DNA of 64,000 nucleotides. Source: Campylobacter geochelonis. GTDB taxonomy: Bacteria; Campylobacterota; Campylobacteria; Campylobacterales; Campylobacteraceae. Location of the stretch: the NCBI RefSeq assembly GCF_013201685.1, contig NZ_CP053844.1:1054001-1118000 (forward strand), in the 5' to 3' direction. Each line of letters begins with the position of its first letter. The stretch's first letter is position 1. Position numbers and translations under genes: made by a program. Under the pieces are notes generated by a model. That model saw nothing but the letters and a program-made list of their open reading frames with translations, had not been told where the DNA came from and did not search any database. Shown piece after piece: positions 25,819 through 35,798 of the stretch.

Positions 25819-26472
25819 CTATCTAATCTTGCCATAACCGACAAATTTGTTTGATGTGAGACAACTTTTATTTAAACATCTTAAAATATAGCTGTTTTCT
25901 ATCTTTTTGCCGCTTATGTGTGTATTTTTCTTACTTAAATTCATATAATCAACCCTATTTTTACCACGAGTATTATGCACGAAGCTAACTCTTCCATTTT
26001 CATAAATATCTCTTATAACTCCAACATGGGTTATGATTTGAGTTTTTTTATTTTTTGTATTGCGAGTCGTATTTGCAAAAAATATCAAATCCCCAATTTC
26101 AGGCATTTCAAAACTAATCTTACCTCTTGATTTATAAAGATTATACATCGCATTTGACTTGCCGCCACCTTTTGTAAAATGCTTGTTTAAATCGTCATTA
26201 TTAAAGTAAATTTGGTTATTTGTATTATTAAGAAACGATACAAAGCCCGAGCAATCTCCTCCTGTTCGTTTGCCAGTGTGTTTATCCATAAGTAAAACTA
26301 AATTATCTACATTTTTATCATAGATAAATTGCGCTAATTCTTCGTAAGCTTGCTCGTTTTGCTCTTTTAAAATTTGCTCTTGATTTGAGGTTAAAATACT
26401 ATTTTTTAGTGAACATCCACTTATAAATAAAAGCGCAAAAATGGCTATAGATAGTAATTTTATGATTTTCAT
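25819..26472 (-). CDS. NlpC/P60 cysteine peptidase lipoprotein
   Basis: The chosen ATG (26472) has AGGAA upstream and gives a clean lipoprotein signal, MKIIKLLSIAIFALLFISGC, which a start 10 codons earlier would spoil. The 217-residue product carries the catalytic Cys in GGDCSGFVSF (about 79) and His in THVGVIRD (about 154), with VHNTRGKNR as the third site. It is probably a murein endopeptidase at the outer or inner membrane surface. It heads the minus-strand run with rhomboid, DUF455 and sixA-like genes. Confidence 0.88.
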   Translation of the reverse strand: MKIIKLLSIAIFALLFISGCSLKNSILTSNQEQILKEQNEQAYEELAQFIYDKNVDNLVLLMDKHTGKRTGGDCSGFVSFLNNTNNQIYFNNDDLNKHFTKGGGKSNAMYNLYKSRGKISFEMPEIGDLIFFANTTRNTKNKKTQIITHVGVIRDIYENGRVSFVHNTRGKNRVDYMNLSKKNTHISGKKIENSYILRCLNKSCLTSNKFVGYGKIR

Positions 26473-26576
26473 ATCGTTCCTAAAAATTTTATAACTCAAC
26501 ATTCTAGCAAATTTTTTCTAAATTTACTTTTTTTGATATTGTGCAAAATAGTTACATTTTATAAGCAAAATTTGAG

Positions 26577-26582
26577 TATAAT
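26577..26582 (+). promoter_or_regulatory. -10 box of murA-moeA
   Basis: TATAAT lies 29 bases before the murA ATG in the divergent gap with the lipoprotein gene. No clear -35 is present. Confidence 0.55.
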
Positions 26583-26611
26583 TATCCCTTATTTGAAATT
26601 TAGGACTTTTT

Positions 26612-27880
26612 ATGCAATATTTAAAAATCGAAGGTGAAGCAAAACTAAGTGGCGAAGTTAAAATAAGTGGCGCTAAAAACGCAGCCCTACCGCTCATCGC
26701 TTTGACAATTCTTTCAAAACACAGCGTTAAAATCACAAATTTACCAGATGTAACAGATATAAAAACTTTAATAACTCTTCTTTCAAATTTAGGCGCAAAG
26801 ACTGAGCTTTTAAACGCTCACGAAGCCCAAATCGATACAAATTCAATAAATTCAACCAAAGCAAACTACGATATAGTTAGAAAAATGCGAGCTTCAATTT
26901 TAGTTCTTGGACCTCTTTTATCTCGTTATGGGCATTGTGAAGTCTCGCTGCCTGGAGGTTGTGCTATAGGGGCTAGACCGATTGATTTGCATTTAAATGC
27001 GCTTGAAAAAATGGGTGCTAAAATCGAGATAAAACAAGGATATGTTGTTGTAACTGCTCCAAAAGGCGGGCTAAAGGGCGCAAATATTAGCTTTGATAAG
27101 ATAACAGTAACTGGAACTGAAAACATCGTCATGGCAGCAGCCTTGGCAAATGGGACTACAAGATTGCTAAATGCTGCAAAAGAGCCTGAAGTTACTGCTC
27201 TTTGTGAGATTATAAATGCAAGTGGTGTTAAAATCGAAGGTATTGGCACAGATGAACTGATAATTCATGGAAGTGGCGGAAAGCTGCTTGAGCTTGAGCA
27301 TATACAAGTCATCCCCGATAGAATCGAGGCTGGGACTTATCTATGTGCTGGAGCGATAACAAATTCAAAGATTACTATAACAAATTGCGAACCAAAACAT
27401 CTTGGCTCTGTTTTGGCTAAATTTGAAGATATGGGCTTTGGTTTTGATATAAACGAAGATAAAATCACCATAAAACCAGCTAAACAAATCAAAGCCGTCG
27501 AGATAATCACAACTGAATACCCCGGCTTTCCAACCGATATGCAAGCACAGTTTATGGCTGTAGCGTGCGTGGCAAAAGGCACAAGCGTAATCGATGAGAG
27601 GCTTTTTGAAAACCGCTTTATGCACGTTAGTGAGCTTTTGCGAATGGGCGCAGAAATCAAGCTAAACGGACATATCGCAACAGTTACTGGAGCGAATTTA
27701 ACGGGCGCTGATGTTATGGCAACGGATTTAAGAGCAAGTTCGGCTCTTGTTTTGGCTGCTCTTGTGGCAAAAGGTCAAACAAGTGTGCATAGAATTTATC
27801 ATCTTGATAGAGGTTATGAGAATTTAGAGGGCAAGCTTACCTCTCTTGGCGCAAAAATTCAAAGGCTAGATGAGAAATGA
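26612..27880 (+). CDS. murA: UDP-N-acetylglucosamine 1-carboxyvinyltransferase MurA
   Basis: MurA makes the first committed precursor of peptidoglycan by moving enolpyruvate from phosphoenolpyruvate to UDP-GlcNAc in the cytoplasm. The 422 residues cover the whole two-domain fold. They open with the [12 protein letters not shown] active-site segment and carry the catalytic loop [11 protein letters not shown] with Cys117, the residue alkylated by fosfomycin, so the enzyme should be of the sensitive type. The C-terminal HLDRGYE segment is present. moeA overlaps its end by 4 bases. Confidence 0.97.
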   Translation: MQYLKIEGEAKLSGEVKISGAKNAALPLIALTILSKHSVKITNLPDVTDIKTLITLLSNLGAKTELLNAHEAQIDTNSINSTKANYDIVRKMRASILVLGPLLSRYGHCEVSLPGGCAIGARPIDLHLNALEKMGAKIEIKQGYVVVTAPKGGLKGANISFDKITVTGTENIVMAAALANGTTRLLNAAKEPEVTALCEIINASGVKIEGIGTDELIIHGSGGKLLELEHIQVIPDRIEAGTYLCAGAITNSKITITNCEPKHLGSVLAKFEDMGFGFDINEDKITIKPAKQIKAVEIITTEYPGFPTDMQAQFMAVACVAKGTSVIDERLFENRFMHVSELLRMGAEIKLNGHIATVTGANLTGADVMATDLRASSALVLAALVAKGQTSVHRIYHLDRGYENLEGKLTSLGAKIQRLDEK

Positions 27881-29052
27881 TACAAAGTAGCTTAGAACTG
27901 ATATTTCAAAATGTAAATGAGCTTAAAAAAAGTAAAAAAGTTAGTCTAAATGGTGCGATAAATCAAATTTTAGCAAGAGATATTTTTGCTGTGAAAAATT
28001 TGCCATCTTTTGATAACTCTGCGCTTGATGGATATGCGTTTAACTACGATTTTGTGAATAAACCGCTTAAGATAGTTGGAACTATTTTTGCTGGAGATAA
28101 GAGCGTTTATGAGCTTAGCCAAAACTGTGCTTATCGCATAATGACTGGCGCTATGATGCCAAAAGCAAGCGATACAGTCGTGGAGTTTGAAAAAGCCGTA
28201 GTGGAAAATGATATGCTTTTTGTAGATAAAAGTATCAAAAAACACAACGCTTATAGATACGCTGGCGAAGAGGTTAAAGCTGGAGAAATGCTTCTTAGAA
28301 AAGGCGAAGTTTTAACTCCAGATAAAATCATGCTTTTAGCAAGTCAAGGCATAGATGAAGTTAAAGTTTTTACTAAGCCAAAAGTGGCTGTTTTTTCAAG
28401 TGGAGATGAGATAGTAGAGCCTTGGCAAAAGGCAAGCCAAAGCGAAATTTATAATGCTAACTCAAGTGCTATCGAAGCGATTTTAAAAGATGCAAAATTT
28501 GAGTGCGAGTATAAAGGCATCATAAAAGATAGCTTCACAGACACGCTAAATGCGATAAGTTCAGCCTCAAACTATGATGTTATAATCACTTCTGGCGGAG
28601 CTAGCAAAGGCGATGCGGATTTTATGGCAGAAGCCTTAAAAGAGCTTGGATATAAAGCGGTAATCGACTCTATAAACGTCCGTCCAGGAAAACCAACAAA
28701 GTGTTATAAACTAGATGAAAAGCTTGTCTTTATACTACCTGGAAATCCGATGGCTGCGTTTTTGATATGCTTTTTAGTAGTTTTGCCAACGCTAAAAAAA
28801 ATCTCTTCACAAAAAGAGTTAAATTTCACTAAAATCATGGCTAAATTTAGCGGAAATATTAAATTTAAAGATGGTCGTTCAAATTTAGTTTTAGGAATTT
28901 ATAAAGATGGTAAATTTAGCACTATAAATAACAACAAATTTGGTTCAGGTATGATAACGCCACTCGTTAAAGCAAACTCAATCTATATCTCAAAAGTCGG
29001 CGAAAGCGGACTTAGCGATAATGATGATATAGAAATTATCCCATTATATTGA
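27877..29052 (+). CDS. moeA: Molybdopterin molybdotransferase MoeA
   Basis: MoeA inserts molybdate into adenylylated molybdopterin to make the molybdenum cofactor. The 391 residues show the usual order: domain I/II with [13 protein letters not shown] (about 45-57) and RIMTGAMMP, the MPT-binding domain with VFSSGDE and [12 protein letters not shown] (about 245-256), the LPGNPMAAF loop, and a beta-barrel C-terminal domain. It starts inside the murA stop (ATGA). Its stop codon overlaps the -35 box of the following tRNA gene. Confidence 0.95.
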   Translation: MIQSSLELIFQNVNELKKSKKVSLNGAINQILARDIFAVKNLPSFDNSALDGYAFNYDFVNKPLKIVGTIFAGDKSVYELSQNCAYRIMTGAMMPKASDTVVEFEKAVVENDMLFVDKSIKKHNAYRYAGEEVKAGEMLLRKGEVLTPDKIMLLASQGIDEVKVFTKPKVAVFSSGDEIVEPWQKASQSEIYNANSSAIEAILKDAKFECEYKGIIKDSFTDTLNAISSASNYDVIITSGGASKGDADFMAEALKELGYKAVIDSINVRPGKPTKCYKLDEKLVFILPGNPMAAFLICFLVVLPTLKKISSQKELNFTKIMAKFSGNIKFKDGRSNLVLGIYKDGKFSTINNNKFGSGMITPLVKANSIYISKVGESGLSDNDDIEIIPLY

Positions 29053-29077
29053 CAAAGGAAGGTGTTTATGCTACAAT
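29049..29077 (+). promoter_or_regulatory. Consensus sigma-70 promoter of tRNA-Gly
   Basis: A perfect -35 TTGACA (29049-29054) and a -10 TACAAT (29072-29077) stand 17 bases apart, 16 bases before the tRNA. The -35 overlaps the moeA stop codon. It is the only classic -35/-10 pair found in the window. Confidence 0.85.
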
Positions 29078-29092
29078 TCTCATCTTTTTTAT

Positions 29093-29167
29093 GCGGGAAT
29101 AGCTCAGTGGTAGAGCACAACCTTGCCAAGGTTGGGGTCGCGAGTTCGAACCTCGTTTCCCGCTCCA
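29093..29167 (+). tRNA. tRNA-Gly (anticodon GCC)
   Basis: The full cloverleaf is visible. The acceptor stem is GCGGGAA/TTCCCGC, the D arm AGCTCAGTGGTAGAGC, the anticodon arm CAACCTTGCCAAGGTTG with anticodon GCC, and the T arm CGAGTTCGAACCTCG. T is the discriminator and CCA is encoded. Confidence 0.97.
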
Positions 29168-29210
29168 TACTCTTTAAAACATCCAAAAATACAAAAAACC
29201 GAGCCAAAAT

Positions 29211-29756
29211 ATGAAAATTCTTCTTTGTATAACTGGTGCAAGTTTACTAAATTTAGCTATTAAACTTATTGATGAGATTAGCAAAGAAAATGAACTTTAT
29301 GTTATATTTAGTAAAAATGCAAAGCTAGTTTTAAAAGCGGAAAATAAACTTGTGTTTAACCAAGCTAAATTTAAAAACATTACATTTTTAGATGATGAAA
29401 ACATCGCAGCGTGTGTAGCTTCTGGCTCTTTTGGAATCGAAAAAACCATCGTCGCACCCTGTTCAATTAACACTTTGGCTAAAATTTCAAACTCCATTGC
29501 AGATACTCTTATCACAAGAGCTTGTGCTGTGGCGTTAAAAGAGCAAAAAAAGCTGATTTTAGGCGTTAGAGAGATGCCGTTTTCTGCGATTTCGCTTCGC
29601 CAGATGAGCGAGCTTGCAAGCCTTGGAGTTGCCATCGCACCTCCAGTTATGGCAAGTTACGCTGGGCAAAGCTTAGAGGAGATAGAAAATTTCATCGTTG
29701 GCAAGTGGCTTGATCTACTTGGAATTGAAAATAAAATTTATAAAAGGTGGAAATAG
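29211..29756 (+). CDS. ubiX: Flavin prenyltransferase UbiX
   Basis: UbiX makes prenylated FMN, the cofactor of UbiD-type decarboxylases. The 181 residues match the family in length and motifs: the CITGAS phosphate loop at the N-terminus, the VAPCSINTLAKIS segment with the catalytic Ser region (about 82-94), REMPFSAISLRQM and APPVMASY near the C-terminus. It is the first gene of a seven-gene housekeeping operon and lies 43 bases after the tRNA. coaD follows with no gap. Confidence 0.93.
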   Translation: MKILLCITGASLLNLAIKLIDEISKENELYVIFSKNAKLVLKAENKLVFNQAKFKNITFLDDENIAACVASGSFGIEKTIVAPCSINTLAKISNSIADTLITRACAVALKEQKKLILGVREMPFSAISLRQMSELASLGVAIAPPVMASYAGQSLEEIENFIVGKWLDLLGIENKIYKRWK

Positions 29757-30245
29757 ATGAGAAAAGCGTGTATCTATCCAGGAACTTTTGATCCTATCAC
29801 AAACGGTCATCTTGATGTTATAAAAAGAGCTTTAACTTTTTTTGATAAAGTTGTCGTTGCAGTCGCTATAAATGATAACAAAAAGCCCTATTTTAGCATA
29901 GAAGATAGGATTGCTATGAGTAAAGATGCGACTAAAAATTTTGGAAATGTAGAGGTTGTTGCTTTTGATAACTTACTTGTTGATTTTGCAAAAGAGCAAG
30001 GAGTGGCGACTGTGATTCGTGGACTTAGAGCCGTTAGCGACTTTGAGTATGAGTTACAAATCGGCTATGCAAACTCATCTTTATGGGATAAATTTGAAAC
30101 CGTTTATCTTATGCCAACCTTGCAAAATGCCTTTATAAGTAGCTCGATAGTTCGCTCGATTTATCACTATGGTGGCGATGTGAGCCATCTTGTGCCAAAG
30201 GAGATTTTGCCACTTTTAAAGGAGAGATATGTTAGTAACATTTGA
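29757..30245 (+). CDS. coaD: Phosphopantetheine adenylyltransferase CoaD
   Basis: CoaD adenylates 4'-phosphopantetheine in coenzyme A synthesis. The 162 residues show the nucleotidyltransferase motif [11 protein letters not shown] (8-18), [12 protein letters not shown] (about 88-99) and the ISSSIVR segment (about 127-133). It begins directly after the ubiX stop and overlaps tmk by 17 bases. Confidence 0.97.
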   Translation: MRKACIYPGTFDPITNGHLDVIKRALTFFDKVVVAVAINDNKKPYFSIEDRIAMSKDATKNFGNVEVVAFDNLLVDFAKEQGVATVIRGLRAVSDFEYELQIGYANSSLWDKFETVYLMPTLQNAFISSSIVRSIYHYGGDVSHLVPKEILPLLKERYVSNI

Positions 30246-30810
30246 AGGAATTGATGGCGTTGGAAAAAGCACGCAAATTGAGCTTTTAAAAGATGTTTTA
30301 AAAGATGTGATTATCACAAAAGAGCCTGGTGGGACTGAATTTGGAGAGCGTTTACGAGAGATTTTGCTTACTGATAGTGGTAAAATTTCACGAGCTGCGG
30401 AGATGTTTTTGTTCCTAGCCGATAGAGCCGAGCACTATCAAAGGGTAGTTAAGCCAAATTTAGATAAAATTATATTAAGTGATCGCGGATTTATCTCTGG
30501 CGTTAGCTATGCGATGGCAAATGATGAGAATTTAGACATTGATGATTTGCTAAATTTAAATAAAGTCGCGCTAGAAGGAAATTTCGGCGATAAATTTATC
30601 TTTTTTAAAATAGATGAAGAGAATTTAAAAAAACGCCTATTTTCCAGAGGAACGAGTGATAATATCGAAAATCGTGGCGTTGCGTATCTTTTGAGAGTGC
30701 AAGATTATATGGAGATGATATTTAAAAATATTAAATTTGATACATTGGTTGTAAATGCAGCCGATGAGCCGTTAGAAATTCACAAAAAGATTAAGGAATT
30801 TATTAGATGA
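30229..30810 (+). CDS. tmk: Thymidylate kinase
   Basis: Tmk phosphorylates dTMP to dTDP. The 193 residues contain the P-loop [11 protein letters not shown] (4-14), [13 protein letters not shown] for dTMP binding, LSDRGFISG (about 83-91) and a lid region (LFSRGTSDN). The ATG lies inside the coaD 3' end and is preceded by AAGGAGAG. hisS overlaps by 4 bases. Confidence 0.96.
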   Translation: MLVTFEGIDGVGKSTQIELLKDVLKDVIITKEPGGTEFGERLREILLTDSGKISRAAEMFLFLADRAEHYQRVVKPNLDKIILSDRGFISGVSYAMANDENLDIDDLLNLNKVALEGNFGDKFIFFKIDEENLKKRLFSRGTSDNIENRGVAYLLRVQDYMEMIFKNIKFDTLVVNAADEPLEIHKKIKEFIR

Positions 30811-32036
30811 TAACTGCTTTAAGAGGTATGAAAGATATAATTGATGATGGGAATTTATACAAGTATATTGTCCAAACTTGCGAGAGTGTGGCAAGTAACT
30901 ATGGTTATAAATTCATTGAAACTCCAAAGCTAGAAGCGACAAATCTTTTTAGAAGAAGCGTGGGAGAAAGTAGCGATATCGTTGGAAAAGAGATGTATCA
31001 GTTTAGCGATAAAGGTGGCAACGATGTTTGCTTGAGGCCTGAGGGAACTGCTGGTGTTGTAAGGGCTTTTATCGAGGCTAAATTTGATAGAGCTGGTGGG
31101 GTAAGGCGTTACTTTTATCATGGTTCGATGTTTCGTTATGAACGCCCACAAAAAGGTCGTTTAAGAGAGTTTCATCAGTTTGGTATCGAGTGTTTTGGCG
31201 AAAAAAGCGTTTATGAAGATGCAAGTGTGATTTTAATAGGAGCTGAAATTCTATCCAGACTCGGTATAAAAACAAAGCTTAAAATCAACTCTTTAGGCGA
31301 TAGCGAGTGTATGCCAAAATACAAAGCAAAGCTTGTTGAGTTTTTACAAACAACTGATGGGCTTTGTGAGGATTGCAAAAGGCGAATTTCAACAAACCCT
31401 ATCCGCGTTTTAGACTGTAAAAATGAGCATTGCCAACTGCTTCTTAAAAACGCACCGTTAATAACAAATAACTTAAATGAAGCTTGCGAGCATGATTTTA
31501 GCACACTTCAAGAGATTTTAAAACAAAATGGGCTTGAGTTTGAAGTCGATGCAAAGCTAGTTCGTGGGCTTGATTATTATAGCAAAACCGCTTTTGAGTT
31601 TATAAGTGATGAAATCGGCTCGCAAAGCGCTGTTTTGGGTGGTGGTCGTTATGATAAGTTAGTTGAGTATCTTGGTGGACGCCCTACTTTTGGGGTTGGT
31701 TTTGCGCTTGGAATTGAGCGCTTGATGGAGATAATCTCACAAAGAAAAAGCGAAGAAAAACGAGATGGAATTTATCTATGTGTTTTAGATGAAAAATACC
31801 TTGATAGCGCATACTTGCTATCAGCTAAAATCAGAAAAAACCACCTTGTAGAGATAAACTATGAAGCAAAAAATTTAGCCAAACATCTAAAAACTGCCGA
31901 TAGCCAAAACAGAAAAATTTTCTTATGTATCGGCGAAGATGAGTTTAAAAATGGTGAAATTTGGTATAAAAATTTAGAAAACAAAGATGAAAAAAAGGTT
32001 AAAATCGAAAATTTAGAAGGAGTGCTTAGTGAATAG
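30807..32036 (+). CDS. hisS: Histidine-tRNA ligase
   Basis: HisRS charges tRNA-His. The 409 residues show the class II motifs: FETPKLEATNLFRRSVG-like motif 1 region near residues 38-53, FRYERPQKGRLREFHQFG (motif 2, about 111-128), the His-specific LVRGLDYY (about 253-260) and GGGRYDKL (about 279-286). A C-terminal anticodon-binding domain follows. It overlaps both neighbours by a few bases. Confidence 0.97.
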   Translation: MITALRGMKDIIDDGNLYKYIVQTCESVASNYGYKFIETPKLEATNLFRRSVGESSDIVGKEMYQFSDKGGNDVCLRPEGTAGVVRAFIEAKFDRAGGVRRYFYHGSMFRYERPQKGRLREFHQFGIECFGEKSVYEDASVILIGAEILSRLGIKTKLKINSLGDSECMPKYKAKLVEFLQTTDGLCEDCKRRISTNPIRVLDCKNEHCQLLLKNAPLITNNLNEACEHDFSTLQEILKQNGLEFEVDAKLVRGLDYYSKTAFEFISDEIGSQSAVLGGGRYDKLVEYLGGRPTFGVGFALGIERLMEIISQRKSEEKRDGIYLCVLDEKYLDSAYLLSAKIRKNHLVEINYEAKNLAKHLKTADSQNRKIFLCIGEDEFKNGEIWYKNLENKDEKKVKIENLEGVLSE

Positions 32037-33867
32037 CGATTATGGGCTTAGTATTTGGGGGAATTCAAATTTTGTTATAGAAGCTGGAAAAGTCTGCTTA
32101 AACACGGATTTTAGACCACCTATAATCGACATCGTAAAAGAAATTCGTGATGATGGTATCAGAGGTCCAATTTTGCTTCGCTTTCCGCACCTTATAAAAA
32201 AGCAGATTGTTGAAATTTATAAAAACTTTGAGCGAGCCAAAAAGGAATTTGACTATAGCGGCAACTTTAACGCTGTTTATCCGCTAAAAGTAAACCAATA
32301 CCCTGGATTTGTTAAAAACTTAGTGCAAATCGGCAAACCATTTGGCTATGGACTTGAGGCTGGAAGCAAGGCTGAGCTTTTATTAGCCATGGCTTATAAC
32401 AACTTTGGTGCGCCAATTACTGTAAATGGCTTTAAAGATAAAGAGCTTATAAATATCGGTTTTATCGCTTCTGAGATGGGACATGACATCACACTTACAA
32501 TCGAGGGGTTAACCGAGTTGGAGTGTATCATCGAAACTGCAAAAGAGCGTTTTGATGCTAAGCCAAACATCGGACTTCGTATCAGACTTCACAGCTCTGG
32601 TAGTGGAATTTGGGCAAAAAGCGGTGGGATAAATTCCAAATTTGGACTTACAGCAACCGAGCTAATCGAAGCTATAAATTTGCTAAAAGAGGCAAATCTG
32701 CTTGATCAATTTACTATGATTCACTTTCATATCGGTTCACAAATAAATGAAATCCATCCACTTAAAAAAGCTCTAACCGAAGCTGGACATATATACGCCG
32801 AGCTTCGTAAAATGGGGGCAAATAACCTAAAAGCTATAAATTTAGGTGGCGGTTTGGCTGTCGAGTACTCGCAAGTTAAGGAAAATACAGTTAGAAACTA
32901 CACTCTTAGAGAGTATGCAAACGATGTTGTTTTCTTGCTCAAAACAATTGCAGAGTCAAAAAACGTCGCCGAGCCAGATATATTTATAGAATCAGGCAGA
33001 TATGTAGCTGCAAACCACGCTGTTTTGGTTGCTCCAGTGCTTGAGCTTTTCTCTCAAGAATACGCAGAAGAAAAACTAGTCTTAGGCAAAGAAAACCCAC
33101 CTTTAATAACAGAGCTATATGATTTATACAAAAGCATTAAACCAACAAACGCTCTTGAGTATCTTCACGATGCGGTTGCTCATATGGATAGTGTTTTGAC
33201 TCTTTTTGATTTGGGTTATGTAAATTTAATCGATAGATCAAATGGCGAGATTTTGGTTCATTTGATTATGAAAAAAGCAGTTGCAATGCTTGGTAATAAA
33301 CAAAATTATACCGATTTGCTAAAAATTCAAGATGAAGTTCAAGAAAGATATCTAGTAAATTTCTCACTATTTCAGTCGTTGCCTGATTTTTGGGGGCTTA
33401 AACAGCATTTTCCGATCATGCCACTTGAAAAACTAGATGAGCGCCCTACTCGTTCAGCTTCGCTTTGGGATATAACTTGTGATAGCGATGGAGAAATCGG
33501 CTTTCATCCAAAGAAAAACCCACTATTTTTACATGATGTCGATGTGGAAAAAGAGGAGTATTTCTTAGGCTTTTTCTTGGTTGGAGCGTATCAAGAAGTG
33601 CTTGGAATGAGTCATAACCTTTTTACTCATCCTACAGAAGCGACAGTAACTTTAAAAGATGATGGCGGGTTTGATATAAGCGATGTTTTAGAGTCTCAAT
33701 CAGTCATAGATATACTTGAAGATATGGATTATGATGTTCACGAGATACAAAACACGTTAAATGAAAGAGTAGAAAAATCAACCATCTTAGATGATAAACA
33801 AAAAAAACATATCCTTGGAGAGCTATATCTGTTCTTAAACGACAATGGATATTTAAAATCGGAGTAG
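32029..33867 (+). CDS. speA: Biosynthetic arginine decarboxylase
   Basis: SpeA is a PLP enzyme that turns arginine into agmatine, the first step to putrescine and spermidine. At 612 residues it has the size of the long SpeA type. It shows the PLP lysine in VYPLKVNQ (about 85-92), EAGSKAEL, HFHIGSQ (about 236-242), GGGLAVEY and the substrate-side WDITCDSDGE loop (about 480-489). The start is GTG, 8 bases inside hisS, with AAGGAG upstream. Confidence 0.95.
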   Translation: MNSDYGLSIWGNSNFVIEAGKVCLNTDFRPPIIDIVKEIRDDGIRGPILLRFPHLIKKQIVEIYKNFERAKKEFDYSGNFNAVYPLKVNQYPGFVKNLVQIGKPFGYGLEAGSKAELLLAMAYNNFGAPITVNGFKDKELINIGFIASEMGHDITLTIEGLTELECIIETAKERFDAKPNIGLRIRLHSSGSGIWAKSGGINSKFGLTATELIEAINLLKEANLLDQFTMIHFHIGSQINEIHPLKKALTEAGHIYAELRKMGANNLKAINLGGGLAVEYSQVKENTVRNYTLREYANDVVFLLKTIAESKNVAEPDIFIESGRYVAANHAVLVAPVLELFSQEYAEEKLVLGKENPPLITELYDLYKSIKPTNALEYLHDAVAHMDSVLTLFDLGYVNLIDRSNGEILVHLIMKKAVAMLGNKQNYTDLLKIQDEVQERYLVNFSLFQSLPDFWGLKQHFPIMPLEKLDERPTRSASLWDITCDSDGEIGFHPKKNPLFLHDVDVEKEEYFLGFFLVGAYQEVLGMSHNLFTHPTEATVTLKDDGGFDISDVLESQSVIDILEDMDYDVHEIQNTLNERVEKSTILDDKQKKHILGELYLFLNDNGYLKSE

Positions 33868-33870
33868 TAA

Positions 33871-34569
33871 ATGGGATTTTGGCAGATTATAAAAGAGGAT
33901 TTTTGTGAGCCTAGAAGGCAAGATCCAGCGTTTAATAGCTGGGTTGAAATCATCTTTAACTATCCTGGAGTTTGGGCTATCATAAACTACCGTTTTGCGC
34001 ACTTTTTTTATGAAAATGGCTTTAAAACTATAGGTCGAATGATAGCTGGAATTTCTCGTTTTTTAACCGGAGTTGATCTTCACCCTGCTGCAAAAGTTGG
34101 AAGACAAGTCTTTCTTGATCATGCCTCGGGCATTGTTATTGGAGAGACTACGATAATAGGCGATAGAGTTTTGTTGTATCAAGGAGTAACTCTTGGTGGA
34201 GTTAGTCTAAACAGAGGCAAGCGTCACCCAACCCTTGAAGATGGCGTTGTAATCGGCGCTGGAGCAAAAGTTTTAGGAAACATAACGATAGGTAAAAACT
34301 CAAAAGTAGGAGCAAATTCAGTTGTCGTAAAAGATGTGCCATGCTCTTGCACCGCTGTTGGAATTCCAGCTCGTATAGTTGGACAGTGCGAAGAAAATCA
34401 ACTAGCACACGATAAAATTCCAGATATAAACAAAGAGTTGTTTAGCTATCTTATCAAGCGTTTAAGCATCTTAGAAGAAGCCGTTAAAGAAAACAAAACT
34501 GATATAATAAAAGAAGATATTGAGTTAGAAGAGAAGTATAGTTCGTATTTAAAATCTTTAAAAAATTAA
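33871..34569 (+). CDS. cysE: Serine O-acetyltransferase
   Basis: CysE acetylates serine from acetyl-CoA, the entry to cysteine synthesis. The 232 residues have an N-terminal helical region (DPAFNSWVEIIFNYPG) and a left-handed beta-helix of hexapeptide repeats. The catalytic loop is DHASGIVIGETTIIGDR (about 88-104), with GGVSLNRGKRHPTLED. It starts 3 bases after speA and precedes aspC by 12 bases. Confidence 0.95.
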   Translation: MGFWQIIKEDFCEPRRQDPAFNSWVEIIFNYPGVWAIINYRFAHFFYENGFKTIGRMIAGISRFLTGVDLHPAAKVGRQVFLDHASGIVIGETTIIGDRVLLYQGVTLGGVSLNRGKRHPTLEDGVVIGAGAKVLGNITIGKNSKVGANSVVVKDVPCSCTAVGIPARIVGQCEENQLAHDKIPDINKELFSYLIKRLSILEEAVKENKTDIIKEDIELEEKYSSYLKSLKN

Positions 34570-34581
34570 AAGGAGAGTAGT

Positions 34582-35751
34582 ATGTTGTCGAAAAGATCGC
34601 AGGTTTTAAGTGAGTCAATAACCATAGCTATAAGTTCAATGGCAAAAGATATGAAAGCAAAAGGCGAAGATGTTATCAGCCTAAGTGCTGGCGAGCCAGA
34701 CTTTGATACACCAAAAGCTATCAAAGATGCTGTTGTGGAGGCGATGAAAAAAGGCTGTGCTAAATACACAGCAGTTCCTGGAACCCCAGAAGTTATCAAA
34801 GCTATCCAAACCAAACTTAGGGTTGAAAACAACTTAGAGTATCAAACAAATCAAATCATAACAACAGTTGGAGCAAAACAAGGTCTTTTTGCGATATTTC
34901 AATGCTTGATTGATGATGGCGATGAAGTTATAATACCTGCGCCTTACTGGGTGAGTTATCCTGAGATGGTAAAATTCTGCGGTGGAAAGCCTGTTTTTAT
35001 CGAAGGCGATGAGCATAAAAACTTTAAAATCACAGCCGAGCAACTAAAAGCTGCTATAACTCCAAAAACAAAAGCTTTTGTCTTAGGAAATCCAGGAAAC
35101 CCAAGCGGAAATTTATACTCAAAAGCGGAGTTAATCGAGTTTGCAAAAGTACTAAAAGATACAAAAGTGCTAGTTATAAGTGATGAAATTTATGAAAAGA
35201 TTAACTATGTTGGCGAATTTACAGCAGCAGCTTCGATAAATGAAGATATGTTTAAAAGAACGATAACCATAAATGGGCTTAGCAAGGCTGGAGCTATGAC
35301 TGGATGGCGTTTTGGCTACTTAGCGTGTGTTTTACCAGAGTTAATTTCAGCTATTAAAAAAGTTCAAAGCCAAAGCGTGTCAAACATCAGCTCAATCGTT
35401 CAAGCAGGTGCAATACCAGCTCTTCTTGGAAAGACTGATGACGATATCGAAAATATGAGAAAAGCATATCAAGAAAGACGCGACTGGATGGTTGATGCGA
35501 TAAATGCGATAGATGGGCTAAGCGTTGTTAAGCCTGATGGGGCGTTTTATCTTTTTATAAACTGTAAAGCAGTCGAAAAAGACTCGATGAAGTTTTGCAA
35601 AGAGCTTCTAGCAAAAGAAAAGGTCGCCACAGTACCAGGCGTGGGCTTTGGTATGGATGGATACTTTAGAGCATCTTATGCGACTGATTTAGATAGTATC
35701 AAAAAAGCAGTTGCAAGAATAGCGAAATTTGTAAAAGAGTATAAAGCTTAA
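34582..35751 (+). CDS. aspC: Aspartate aminotransferase, class I (AspC/AspB type)
   Basis: This 389-residue PLP enzyme converts aspartate and 2-oxoglutarate to oxaloacetate and glutamate. It contains SLSAGEPDFDTPKAI, the GNPGNPSGN loop (about 170-178), ISDEIYEKI with the PLP-binding Asp and Tyr, the PLP lysine in GLSKAGAMTGWR (about 233-244) and the FRASYA carboxylate-binding Arg. A strong AGGAGAG ribosome site precedes the ATG. It ends the operon, with a terminator 10 bases later. Confidence 0.94.
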   Translation: MLSKRSQVLSESITIAISSMAKDMKAKGEDVISLSAGEPDFDTPKAIKDAVVEAMKKGCAKYTAVPGTPEVIKAIQTKLRVENNLEYQTNQIITTVGAKQGLFAIFQCLIDDGDEVIIPAPYWVSYPEMVKFCGGKPVFIEGDEHKNFKITAEQLKAAITPKTKAFVLGNPGNPSGNLYSKAELIEFAKVLKDTKVLVISDEIYEKINYVGEFTAAASINEDMFKRTITINGLSKAGAMTGWRFGYLACVLPELISAIKKVQSQSVSNISSIVQAGAIPALLGKTDDDIENMRKAYQERRDWMVDAINAIDGLSVVKPDGAFYLFINCKAVEKDSMKFCKELLAKEKVATVPGVGFGMDGYFRASYATDLDSIKKAVARIAKFVKEYKA

Positions 35752-35761
35752 ATTTTATTTT

Positions 35762-35798
35762 GAGTCTAAATTTACTTATGTGAATTTAGACTCTTTTT
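35762..35798 (+). terminator. Strong rho-independent terminator after aspC
   Basis: A perfect 11-bp stem, GAGTCTAAATT with AATTTAGACTC, around a 10-base loop, is followed by TTTTT. It closes the ubiX-aspC operon. Confidence 0.92.

Noticed and set aside
26926-27249. 107-codon minus-strand frame opposite murA
   Set aside because: It lies fully inside murA and its composition follows the reversed codons of that gene.
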